The translations under genes were made by a program, and so were the position numbers. Positions 47,499 to 57,449 of a stretch of 64,000 bases of DNA are shown here, piece after piece. The stretch covers positions 34,797,715 through 34,861,714 of the forward strand of contig OU452200.1 in the NCBI GenBank assembly GCA_911728435.2. Direction: 5' to 3'. Position 1 is the stretch's first letter; each line of letters opens with the position of its first letter. A model generated the notes under the pieces. It was given only the letters and a program-made list of their open reading frames with translations. It was not told the DNA's origin and did no database searches. The DNA comes from Apoderus coryli (Eukaryota > Arthropoda > Insecta > Coleoptera > Attelabidae).

Positions 47499-49097
47499 AC
47501 AAAATTTTACATGCATTTGGGGCCCGATAACCTAAAATAATCTGCATTATTTTGGCTTTCATTAACTGTTGATTGGCGTAGATATAGGGGGCATTTGGGT
47601 AAAATTTACACATAGATTAATTAAAGACAGCGTTGACAAGCTTCATTATTTTAAATTATTACTTTTTTAAAAAGAGCAACTTATAAGCTACAAAAAAGTT
47701 AATTACGTCGATGTTCTGATTTCTACCAGTTTTATGGAAACCGAGAAATTGCAAGTTAATGGTTGATTTACATCGAAATAACGTTTACCAGAAAACCAAA
47801 GTTGCCATGGAAAACGAATGCCGCAACAATAAAAACTTTGACAAATTTAAATTAGTTAAAATTGTTTTATTATTTCGTAGTTGTTTTTAATATTGCGACC
47901 GCATCTTCTAAATATTTAAACTGAAGAAAACATAGTGGATTTAGTTTTAGACGATCCGAAAATAAGCACTAGAAGAACACCAACTCAATTGGCATTACTT
48001 CGAACAACTGTTTGGAGAGTATTAAATCGAGAAATGCTCTATCTCCATCATAATCAAGATGTCCAGGCCCTACATCCTGGAGACCGTGAAAGGCGCCTAC
48101 GATTTTGTCATTGGGTTCGTGGTAAGCATCAAGAAGATGAAAGATTTTTAGAGAAAGTGCTCTGGTCAGATGAAGCAACTTTTACTAGAGATGGCATACA
48201 TACAAACCATAATGAACATGTATAGTCTTTAAACAACCCTCGTGCTATTAGGCCGCGAAATTTTCAAGAACGTTTTAGTATCAATGTTTGGGGTGGCATG
48301 TTTAACAATAAATTGTTGCCGTTGTTCGTAATTAATGGGCATTTAAACTCAAATAAATACAGTCTTTTCCTACACAACCGCCTACCCGAATTTATTGAGG
48401 ATGTACCTATGAATATTGTTCAAAACATATGGTATCAACATGACGGAGCCGCTGCGCACTGTGGTAGACAAGTAACAGAAGTTTTAAATCAACTGTTTGG
48501 AAATAATTGGATTGGTTTGGGAGGTTCCATTGAGTGGCCTCCAAGATCACCGGATCTGAATCCGCTCGACTTCTTTTTATGGAGGCACTTGAAACAATTG
48601 TTTACAGTGTACCAATTATAAATGAAAACCAACTACTGGAGATAGTTCATGAAGCTGCTAGCAAAATAAGAAACAATCATAATATCCTTATTAGAGCTAC
48701 AAATTCATTAGTTGAAAGATGTAGAATGTGCATTACTGTCAATGGAGGGCAGTTTGAACAGTTGTTATTAATTTTCTTATTTTAATTCCGAGTTTAGTTT
48801 ATTTATTGTTAAATTTTTAATTTTACTGATAGGCCTTAAAATTTGTTGTTAAGTAATTTGTTATTATTAAATCGTTCTCCACGGCAACTTTGATTTCTCA
48901 TTTTGATTTCTGGTAAACGTTATTTTGATTTTGAGAAATGAACAAAAAAGTTAATTTGACCACTAAATTTGAACACCCTGTATCTCGATAACGAAGCATT
49001 TGCGGACATGGGTTCAATGACAAAAAATGCTTGAATTGTTTTCAGGAATCTCCAGTTTTCGTTTGTTGCAACCATAATGAATCACCCTGTATATTAT
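47499..49097 (+). mobile_element. second DD41D element, copy 2, left end lost
   Basis: Homologous to 39657-41894 from ACAAAATTTTACATGCATTT onward; about 200 bp of the left TIR are missing. Ends ACCATAATGAATCACCCTGT at the right. Relative to copy 1 it has lost about 190 bp around the start codon (the junction shares GCGA) and about 250 bp of the right TIR. Confidence 0.88.
47915..48785 (+). pseudogene. DD41D transposase, copy 2
   Basis: One frame runs from about 47915 (IVDLVLDDPKISTRRTPTQL, VWRVLNREMLYLHHNQDVQA, LEKVLWSDEATFTRDG) to 48621, with a single in-frame TAG at 48223-48225 where relatives have Trp. It continues PRAIRPRNFQERFS, VWGGMFNNKLLPLFVINGHL, WYQHDGAAAHCGRQVTEV (second Asp) and PPRSPDLNPLDFFLWRHLK (third Asp). 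A shift near 48595 moves the C-terminus (NGGQFEQLLLIFLF) to another frame ending at 48785. The N-terminal DNA-binding half is deleted. Better conserved than copy 1 in the catalytic core. Confidence 0.9.
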
Positions 49098-50523
49098 TAA
49101 TATTTTTAATTGACTCATAATTTTCAAACGAATCCAAGCATCACGAAGTCCAAGCACAATCTTCTTCCTTATGGCTTACCCTCTCTAATATTTCGTTATT
49201 ATATATGATTACTGTTTACGTCTACCTCCATAAAAAATTTCCGGTTCTATCGACAGTATCTCGTATAATGCACAATCTTTGCCTTGTACCCTAAGTGTAG
49301 CTGTGCCTATGCATGCACTCGTTTTCTCTCGCCGCTATATACGTAATAGTGTGCGGTATAGGATATAGTGTGTAGCATACACCACAAATATCTCGGTCTC
49401 TCTCTCCCTCATATTTGTTATATGCTTCATCTCTTTTGCGGGACGAAAATATTAAATCGTGTCGTGACGTGACGCGACCTTGAAATATCACTCTCATGCG
49501 GCCAAAGAAGTATTCACTTCAAAAAAAAATTGGATAAAATAAAATTGTTTTATTTAAGTTAAGGTATTCTCTTAATAATATCAACATGTTCCTTTTCTAA
49601 AATTTGTAAAAACATTGAGTTGTCACAGTGGATGGTCCTGATGGACTAACTCATTTTGAACCGACCGACCTACCTAATATAAAATACAAACAATAAAAAT
49701 AATAGCCATTTTCGCTGTCACATTTGTCGAAGAAAAAAGCCTACTATAGTAATTATAGATTTAAATGTCTGTGTATGTTAAAAATTGAACTTATGGAAAC
49801 TATTGTTATGGGTAATTGATCTTCCTGTCAGCGTCTTAGGATGTAATATGGCCGAGGAAATTTTTAGAAAGTATTGTCGTATCAAAAGCAAATGCTGCAC
49901 GTAAAAATGCCCGTCTATACTGAATAAAATGATTCTTCGTCGGACGGTGTGTCGCAGAACCGAATGTTCCTTACAACATTTGGAATGTCATCATTAATAA
50001 TCATTATTTATTAAATGCACTTATATTTCTGTAATAAAACTAAACATTAACTAATGAATCAGTGTAAAAATTTTAAGTAAAATCGAATACTATATTAAAA
50101 AATGTGGTCTAGCCCTTATCGAACTTAATGAACTCCTATTTTTTCATAGCTTTCTGAGTTTCTCCAATATTTATCGCAGTTCTTCCTAGAGTATTAAATG
50201 TAAACCTACCTACCTAAGCGATTTAAGAAAAACTTCTGTTGTCAAGATTTACATGTTATCTCACATTGGCATGCAAAGTTTTCTAAAAATACACGTCTTG
50301 TGCACTTGGTACGAAAAAGAAAAGTAATTGGCAGATCTTAGTATAACTACATTAGAACATTGCTTATATTTTGTTAAACTTACCAACATTATGTAACGAG
50401 GGTCCCAATTTCTTCCGGTCAAACATTAACTTTACCGTCTAAAAATATCGGTCATGGGCTTTCTAAATATGTCTCCTGAGTAATAGGGTTTATATGCATA
50501 ATATGTACCAAATTCAATAAGCT
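49098..50523. other. unassigned
   Basis: No gene or repeat recognised. A (TC)n-like stretch near 49395-49410. Confidence 0.4.
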
Positions 50524-51260
50524 GTTGCCCTCGAAGCACGAATAGCTCTCCAGAGTGTAAAAGTTATATTTCTGTGAGCATTTTGTCAGCTATATTTCTA
50601 ATTTTTTTTATTTTTAGTCTAAACATCAGCTATTTTTATGTTAATTATTCCATATTTCCAATTATTGTGCCTCCTTTTCCACTATTTACGAACGCCTTTG
50701 TAAGCAAATTTTTTAAACGTTTCATAGGTTATATAATATCTTATCAAAACTATAAATAACTAGTCAATATTTCTGTTTAGGAAATATGTTTTAAGTTTTT
50801 GACCTCTATTTACACTCTTTTCGAACGCCTATATGATATATTTTTTATGTTAAATGTTTTAGGTCAAATTCTGTTAAATCAATGAAAAGTGATTCAATAT
50901 TTCGGATATGTTTAAGAACTATACATTTGTGAACCTTTTGTTAAACCTCTAGCCTACGCTCAATGTTATCCAAAAGTTAATCAGCACCTAGATATATCCT
51001 AAACTATTTATGTGCCAAATTTGTTATCAATCTGTTAAGTGAATTTTGAGTTTTTCTGACCCTTTATAGAGTTTTGACGGACGCTTATGGTACAGAAAAT
51101 TTTTGTCGTGTATTTTTAACACCAATTCAACTACTTCAAAGGCAAAATATATGATTTTTACACTATAATTTTTTTATACGAAGAAATTGTTTTTTAACTT
51201 GCTGAAACTCCCTTGGTGCAATGCACGTCATTCGCATTTATCACTATATTTTCCTATTTT
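50524..51260 (-). repeat. GGCGTTCG-type repeat region, copy C (inverted)
   Basis: CTGTTGCCCTCGAAGCACGA followed by ATAGCTCTCC is the inverse of the right end of copies A and B. Units such as TTTTCCACTATTTACGAACG plus CC repeat with the same spacing. Interrupted on the right by the foldback at 51273. Confidence 0.72.
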
Positions 51261-51384
51261 TTAACCTTCTAATACAGGGTGTTAGTAAATAAGTGCGACA
51301 AACTTCAGGGGGTATTTCTGCATGAAAAAATAATGACAGTTTGCTATATAAACATATGTCCGCAAATGCTTCGTTTTCTGAGAT

Positions 51385-51501
51385 TCTTCTTCTTCTTCTT
51401 CCTGGGCGTGAGCTCGACTGCGAGCATCGTGATCATGGGCTATCTTTTGTAATGGCTTTCCATTGTTGTCGATCTTCGGACAATTTGAATGTTTGTGTTA
51501 A
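51385..51501 (-). mobile_element. 117-bp LINE 3'-end insertion with 12-bp target duplication
   Basis: Flanked by GTTTTCTGAGAT (51373-51384 and 51502-51513). Minus strand: LSEDRQQWKAITKDSP followed by a stop, then a short 3' UTR and a (GAA)n tail. This looks like the last codons and tail of a LINE inserted by target-primed reverse transcription with extreme 5' truncation. The opposite foldback arm has the uninterrupted site. Confidence 0.72.
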
Positions 51502-52423
51502 GTTTTCTGAGATACGGGGTGTTAAAGTTTTTCTTAAAAACTGAAGATTTATTGATTACTCTGAAACCGGTGGAGATATGCAAAAGAAATTTAGTGAGTT
51601 TTAAGAGGTAGTTATTGCGCATTTTTTGGCAAGCAATTAAGAATTTTATGTTCATCAGTGGCACGCATACGGGCAATGATCTCAATATTTTTAAACAAAA
51701 AAATGGTACGCCACTAGAATTTCTCAAATAAAAAATCATTATGATATTCTTCGTTCAATTTGTGATAAAAAATCTCTCTTGCTTTTTTACCGTAGGAGGC
51801 ATCGTCTTTGTGCAAAAAAATAAAACATCTTACCCCGTATTTTTCATTTCTTTAATACATTATCAAGAAGATTAGAAATCTAATACAATAAACATTAAAC
51901 CAAAAGAATAGGAGAAAATAAAACTAATAATAAAGAACCGTTAATTTGACATTTCGTTGAAATATTCGTATTTAACAGAATGTTGACAGTAGCCTACTAG
52001 CGTCGCCGCGAGATGTTCTATTTTTTTGCACAAATGCCCCCGTACAATAAAAAAACAAGAGAGATTTTTTATCACAAATTGAACGAGGAATTCCAAAATG
52101 ATTTTTAATTTGAAAAATTCCAGTGGCGCACCTTTTTTTTTTCAACAAAATTGAGATCATTACCCGTATGCGCGGCACTGATGAACATAAAATTCTTAAA
52201 TGTAAAAGGATGTGTTTGGCGACATCTAGTTTTATTGTTGGTAGTACGCCGAGTGAACACAGTTCCTATATCGACTGCCTGGGAGGTCTCTGACCCCATA
52301 AAGCAACTACCAACACATAGACGCGCCGATACTCCCTTAAGCGGGATCGCATATATTTGGAATGGGCTTGTTTAACAAAACAAGACTTAAAATCCGAGAG
52401 TTTGTCTGTCAACCACTATACTT

Positions 52424-52467
52424 TCACCAGACGGCCGTTTCGTCGATCCACGACTCATCAGTGGTGA
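52424..52467 (-). ncRNA. hammerhead ribozyme, unit 1
   Basis: RNA from the minus strand: UCACCA (stem I), CUGAUGA, stem II GUCG-UGGAU-CGAC, GAAA, then CGGCCG, U, C and UGGUGA (stem I partner). All invariant core residues are present, six perfect stem-I pairs, four stem-II pairs, H17 = C. Predicted cleavage is after C of GGCCGUC. Stem III (ACGGCCGU) is self-complementary with almost no loop, so a dimeric fold is favoured. Confidence 0.85.
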
Positions 52468-52755
52468 TCGGTCAGTAGTTGACAGCCAAACTCTCGTAAA
52501 TAATGTGGTATATACCACAAACGGTACAGAGATGTAAAAGGATGTGTTTGGCGACATCTAGTTTTATTGTTGGTAGTACGCCGAGTGAACACAGTTCCTA
52601 TATCGACTGCCTGGGAGGTCTCTGACCCCATAAAGCAACTACCAACACATAGACGCGCCGATACTCCCTTAAGCGGGATCGCATATATTTGGAATGGGCT
52701 TGTTTAACAAAACAAGACTTAAAATCCGAGAGTTTGTCTGTCAACCACTATACTT

Positions 52756-52799
52756 TCACCAGACGGCCGTTTCGTCGATCCACGACTCATCAGTGGTGA
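52756..52799 (-). ncRNA. hammerhead ribozyme, unit 2
   Basis: Identical to the unit-1 motif, exactly 332 bp further on; a transcript spanning both would be cut into 332-nt monomers. Confidence 0.85.
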
Positions 52800-53058
52800 T
52801 CGGTCAGTAGTTGACAGCCAAACTCTCGTAAATAATGTGGTATATACCACAAACGGTACAGAGATGTAAAAGGATGTGTTTGGCGACATCTAGTTTTATT
52901 GTTGGTAGTACGCCGAGTGTCGATATAGGAACTGTGTTCACTCGGCGTACTACCAACAATAAAACTAGATGTCGCCAAACACATCCTTTTACATCTCTGT
53001 ACCGTTTGTGGTATATACCACATTATTTACGAGAGTTTGGCTGTCAACTACTGACCGA

Positions 53059-53102
53059 TCACCACTGATGAGTCGTGGATCGACGAAACGGCCGTCTGGT
53101 GA
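53059..53102 (+). ncRNA. hammerhead ribozyme, inverted unit 1
   Basis: Same motif on the plus strand: TCACCA, CTGATGA, GTCG/CGAC, GAAA, CGGCCGTC, TGGTGA. Transcription from either strand of the palindrome therefore yields active-looking ribozymes. Confidence 0.85.
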
Positions 53103-53390
53103 AAGTATAGTGGTTGACAGACAAACTCTCGGATTTTAAGTCTTGTTTTGTTAAACAAGCCCATTCCAAATATATGCGATCCCGCTTAAGGGAGTATCGG
53201 CGCGTCTATGTGTTGGTAGTTGCTTTATGGGGTCAGAGACCTCCCAGGCAGTCGATATAGGAACTGTGTTCACTCGGCGTACTACCAACAATAAAACTAG
53301 ATGTCGCCAAACACATCCTTTTACATCTCTGTACCGTTTGTGGTATATACCACATTATTTACGAGAGTTTGGCTGTCAACTACTGACCGA

Positions 53391-53434
53391 TCACCACTGA
53401 TGAGTCGTGGATCGACGAAACGGCCGTCTGGTGA
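53391..53434 (+). ncRNA. hammerhead ribozyme, inverted unit 2
   Basis: 332 bp after the previous plus-strand motif, identical core. The unit is truncated 67 bp further on, at the insertion boundary. Confidence 0.85.
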
Positions 53435-53764
53435 AAGTATAGTGGTTGACAGACAAACTCTCGGATTTTAAGTCTTGTTTTGTTAAACAAGCCCATTCCA
53501 AATAAAATTCTTAATTGCATGTCAAAAAATGCGCAGTAACTATCTCTTAAAACCGACTAAATTTTATTTGCATATCTAAACCGGTTTGAGAGCAATCAAT
53601 AAATCTTCAGTTTTTAAGAAAAACTTTAACTCAGCAGAAAACGAAGCATTTGCGGAATTGTGTTTATATAGCAAACTGTCATTATTTTTTCATGCAGAAT
53701 TATCTCCTGAAGTTTGTCTCACCCTGTATAGTTTTACAGTTTATCTTCTTGGGGATGTAGGACC

Positions 53765-54400
53765 CATTTATGGCATTTTTTTTCTTATTTTTTGACACGA
53801 CCATGCGTAAAAAATCCAAAGTGTAGACATACAGATTTTTTTGACCCATATATACAATTCTCACGGACGTCTATGGTACACTGAATTGTTTTAGTGTATT
53901 TTTAAAACCAATTCAACTACTTTAAATGCTAACGACATCATTTTTACAGTCTAAATATTTTTTATTTTGACTCCTTTTCCACTATTTCCGCACGCCTATG
54001 TAACCAAGTTTTTATGATACATTTCATAGGTTAAACTCTACCAAAGCTCTATAACTAGTCAATATATCTGCTATGTTTTTTTTTTAGTTTTTGCCCCTCT
54101 TTTCGAACGCCAATGTGATCTAACTAACCTACAAGTGGTTCACCTATGACATTTAGTTTAGTTCAGATATTTTATTTTTTAAATTTGTCATTGTACCTGC
54201 TGAAGCTCCCTAGGGATACAAGTCGCTTCCACCTATGGTATTTGCTGTCTTGTTTATTTTTTTAATGTGTCATTTTACCTGGTAAATATCCTTAGGGATG
54301 CTTATAATTCTCACCAAGGTCCATTTGTTTGTTTTTTTTTTGTGACGATATATGCAAAACCCAAAGTGTAGAAGGAAATGTATGCCGTAAGTAATGTTAA
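53765..54400 (-). repeat. GGCGTTCG-type repeat region, copy D (inverted)
   Basis: CTCACGGACGTCTATGGTAC, CCAATTCAACTACTT and CTCCTTTTCCACTATTTCC match copies A-C inverted. Together with C it brackets the foldback, as if that element had inserted into one larger copy. CTGAAGCTCCCTAGGGAT near 54205 parallels CTGAAACTCCCTTGGTG at 51203. Confidence 0.65.
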
Positions 54401-54627
54401 TTTATTTGAAATATTATGTAATTTTGCTTACCGGTACGCCCCTGATCTGCAAGGTGTTTAACATTATTTTAAGTTACTCTATACCTATACCCATCACTTT
54501 TAGTGATGATAAACTTGTGTCAGTGGTGATTGAGTATGTCCGGAAATTCTAAGTTGTTTTAGATTTTAGCGGCTCTCTTTACATAATTGTGGGCTTTTTT
54601 TATACTAATTCCAGAGTATTGTTTTAA

Positions 54628-56054
54628 TACGAGTGTTGTTTGATAATTCCGTGACTTTTAAGGGAAACCTTTTTTTTTTTTTTTGACAGAAAATAATTTT
54701 ATTTTTCTACAGAATCTCTCTCGATTTAGCTCGATACATTTAATCCATCGTGTTTGTAATTTTTCTAGTGCTTCTAAATAACAAGGCTTTGAAAATAAAC
54801 ATTTATTGCAACGATGACCTCTTCATTCGACGCGTATCTCCTACCACCCAGCCATATCTTCAGGTTTGGAAACAGGAAATATTCGGAGGGGGCTAAATAT
54901 GGAAAATATGGTGGATGAGGTAGCAGTTCGCAGCCCGATTGATGAATTTTGCTATGGTGACTGACAAACACTTTTTTCTCCGCTAAATGGAGTCATTTCT
55001 GTTTCGTAAGAGTGCCAAGTAGCCACACGGTTGTGTTTATGGTCGATTGTGAGCAATCGCAGACCCCATTGCGCGGACAGCTTTTTCATATCCAAATATT
55101 CATGGAACATGTGATGAACCTGCTCATTTGAGATGCCTACAGCCTCAGCCAACTCACATGGTGCCAATCTTCGATCGCCCAATCCAATTTCATGGATTAT
55201 ACCGACGTAACGACTTTTTTTGGGTGATCTGAACGTTCAACGTCACTTGTCAAAATGGAACTCAGTAAACCAGTTTTTAGCCATTGAAATTGACGGTGCA
55301 GAGCTCCAAAGTTTTTATCAAGCCTCTCCTTGGTTTTGGTAATGGGTTTTTCGAGCAAAAAGGAATGCTCAAGGCCGATTGTCACTTACGTCTAAGCAAG
55401 CAGATCGCCAACTGCAATTAACAGTGCTATAGATTTTCCGCGGCCTCAATAGAAGTTTCTTCTGGCGTTGTGAAAATATATGTTTTCGACTTCAATATTA
55501 ATAAAAATTGCACTAATATTATAGTTGAAGAGCAAATATTGTAAAAGGAGGAAAGGACGTTTTCTGGTCGATAAAATGCTAAAGAAACGTGATGAAGAAT
55601 GAGAATTTGCAACGTTGCACTCAGAAATTTCATAAATCATAAAGCGCTTCGGTTGCTCTCAATAAGAATTTCGTTTTTTTCTACCGAAAAAGTGGGCTTT
55701 TGCTGGCGCTTTATGTTCTCCTGTCGCTATAAAACTGACTTGAATGCAGAATGACTGCGGGGAGATTATTCACACTTGTGCCGAAACGTTGCCCGCATAG
55801 TTAACTCAAACACATTAAAAATCATAGATTCAATGAAAAAGTATTTTGCAGAGCACGCGCCTTGCACGAAAGTGAGAATCGGCCGTTAATAAGCAGCTGC
55901 TTTCAATGGCTGTCAAACAAAAACTATATGGCGCAGCTTGCACAAAATTTCACAGTAACTCTACCAATAGATGGCAGTTGGCGGAAGCAGTGTTGCCATT
56001 AAAGTTACTACACGGGAACTTAGAAAGTCACGCACATATTAAACCAACCTCGTA
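54628..56054 (-). mobile_element. mariner element, both TIRs recognisable
   Basis: The left TIR TACGAGTGTTGTTTGATAAT, then TCCGTGACTTTTAAG; the right TIR inverted reads TACGAGGTTGGTTTAATATG, then TGCGTGACTTTCTAAG. TA lies at the ends. Length 1.43 kb, about normal for mariner, although the transposase core is deleted, so the 55.4-56.0-kb part (leader-like, with ATGGCGCAGCTTGCAC near 55930) must include extra sequence. Confidence 0.72.
54690..55385 (-). pseudogene. mariner (DD34D) transposase, catalytic core deleted
   Basis: Minus strand: RQFQWLKTGLLSS, DVERSDHPKKVVT (mariner DAERSGRPKE block), then GDRRLAPCELAEAVGISNEQ, VHHMFHEYLDMKKLSAQWG and LTIDHKHNRVATW. About 120 residues with the first two catalytic Asp are deleted. 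It resumes CELLPHPPYFPYLAPSEYFL, FPNLKIWLGGRRYASNEEV; the third catalytic Asp (SPDLAPSDY) has become Glu. A shifted frame continues LEKLQTRWIKCIELN. Clearly dead. Confidence 0.88.
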
Positions 56055-57000
56055 GTTAGAATTGACGCAGATATTTTGGTTGAAACTGGTGACGAAATAA
56101 TGAGCTGTGACTTCTATGAGAAATTTTATTTGTATTTGCATATATCGCCTACTCGAGTGAGATAAGTTTAATGAATCTAATTGAAAATATCGGATTAAAT
56201 TAATTCGTGCAAATAATTAATTAAATACGTGGTGCGCTTAAAATTATTGCACCGACTTTGGATTTCTCCTATTTTATTCATTTGTGCGTATAAAACCTAT
56301 AAGGATGCTATAAATCAGTCAACTTTTCTCAATATACGTACGTATACATATTTATACTACCAGAGAATAATAATAATTAGAACGTATCAACACCTTGTTG
56401 AAATGTTACAAATCTTACATGACAGCAAACGTTAATTTTGCCACACCTGTTTAACTGTCATTGCAAAAATTATCTACTACTTGCATTTATTTTAAAAATA
56501 TGCAAAAGAATGGCTTATCTATTGTACCTTAACCTAGTCTAATCAGATTTAGAAACAAATTTAAAACACGAAAATTTAATAAGATCATAAATTCGAAAAA
56601 AAAAACATCGTTAGAGGGAATTTCGGGGGGCAAGGGTCGGACCCCTGAATTGAATACATGATATTTAACTGAATTTTATAATTTTATGAATTTTAAATAA
56701 GTTTGATATATATATAAAAACATAACACAAGTTTCGTTTAAGATTATCTCTTCAGGATATTATTGTCTATAATTATTGTATTACTATTACCATTTATCAA
56801 TAATAAATTTACCATTTATATTACGTTCATTTTTGTATTTTTTTTAAATCGTTCATGTCGACAAACATGGTAAAACTATATTGAAGTAAATATTATTATG
56901 TATTTTAATTTTAATATCTATATTTCATATATTTATATAAATGAAACGACGTCTGCTCCATAAAATAAATATATTTGTATATCAAAAATCACGGCACATT
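56055..57000. other. unassigned
   Basis: No gene recognised; short GGGGGGCAAGGG patch near 56625. Confidence 0.4.
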
Positions 57001-57006
57001 GCCTAT

Positions 57007-57049
57007 GTCAGACATGTTTCGAGAAAATTAAATTCTCATCATCAGTGAC
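57007..57049 (-). ncRNA. hammerhead-ribozyme-like motif
   Basis: Minus strand: GTCA, CTGATGA, T, stem II GAGAA-...-TTCTC, GAAA, ACATGT core, C, TGAC. Stem I GTCA/TGAC is perfect, stem II has at least 5 pairs and H17 is C; only the extra U before stem II is unusual. The best preserved of the dispersed single copies. Confidence 0.65.
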
Positions 57050-57189
57050 TCTCAGGTACAAGAAAAACAATTTCATTTTTACCAATGAATATGTCACATT
57101 ATATATTTTAACATAAATAAATGCCAGTCTAAAAGGCTAGAAAAATTACATAAGGGTGTATAGGTGTGGGTACTACAGAGTCATTTTAA

Positions 57190-57445
57190 TTATTTTTGTT
57201 TTCTATTTAAAAAAACGAAAAAGTTAAATTACAGCTTTATTTCAATTATTTATAAATAGACGCTCTTAAAAAATACAATGGTTTAAATTTTATTTTTTTA
57301 AGAGCGTCTAGGTATTTGTAATTGAACTAAGTTGTAATTTGACTTATTTGTTTTTTTAAATAGGACAAAATAATAATTAAAATGACAAGAAATTGCGAAT
57401 TTTGTAGGCAAATTTGTCTTTTTTTTTTATAATTTTTTTATGAAA
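57190..57445. repeat. foldback repeat, related to 11.3 kb
   Basis: TAGACGCTCTTAAAAAATAC and TATTTTTTTAAGAGCGTCTA are inverse around 57285, flanked by TTACAGCTTTATTTCAATTA and its decayed inverse. Non-coding. Confidence 0.6.
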
Positions 57446-57449
57446 AAAC

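Larger units (their letters stand above)
52200..53501. mobile_element. hammerhead-ribozyme repeat array (retrozyme/Penelope-terminal-repeat type)
   Basis: 1.30 kb flanked by a 13-bp direct duplication ATAAAATTCTTAA (52187-52199, 53502-53514). Two complete 332-bp units (52201-52532, 52533-52864) and the first 55 bp of a third run left to right. After 52919 the sequence inverts, giving a 75-bp partial unit, one complete inverted unit and a truncated one, all apparently near-identical. Centre of symmetry about 52929, arms about 570 bp, 19-nt spacer. Each complete unit carries one hammerhead. Unit size and tandem layout fit metazoan retrozymes and the terminal repeats of Penelope-like elements. 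No reverse transcriptase or other credible protein is encoded; open frames crossing it are mirror images created by the palindrome. Confidence 0.85.
51273..53728. mobile_element. foldback element with about 400-bp arms, two nested insertions
   Basis: Left end TACAGGGTGTTAGTAAATAA (51273); right end TTTGTCTCACCCTGTATA (to 53730). The left arm (51275-51832) and right arm (52011-53726) are inverse when a 117-bp insertion in the left and a 1.3-kb insertion in the right are removed: CATGAAAAAATAATGACAGT, CGCAAATGCTTCGTTTTCTG, TTAAGAATTTTATGTTCATC, TGATAAAAAATCTCTCTTGC. The spacer of about 180 bp is non-coding. Confidence 0.88.

Noticed and set aside
52790..53068. Two 77-codon open frames on opposite strands with almost the same protein
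   Set aside because: They mirror each other across the palindrome of the ribozyme array; non-coding repeat sequence, not genes.
52200..53501. Regular repeats as a CRISPR-like array
   Set aside because: Units are contiguous 332-bp copies without spacers, in eukaryotic DNA.
54774..55385. Domesticated SETMAR-like gene
   Set aside because: Only mariner TIR-bounded transposase remnants; no SET domain or intact frame.
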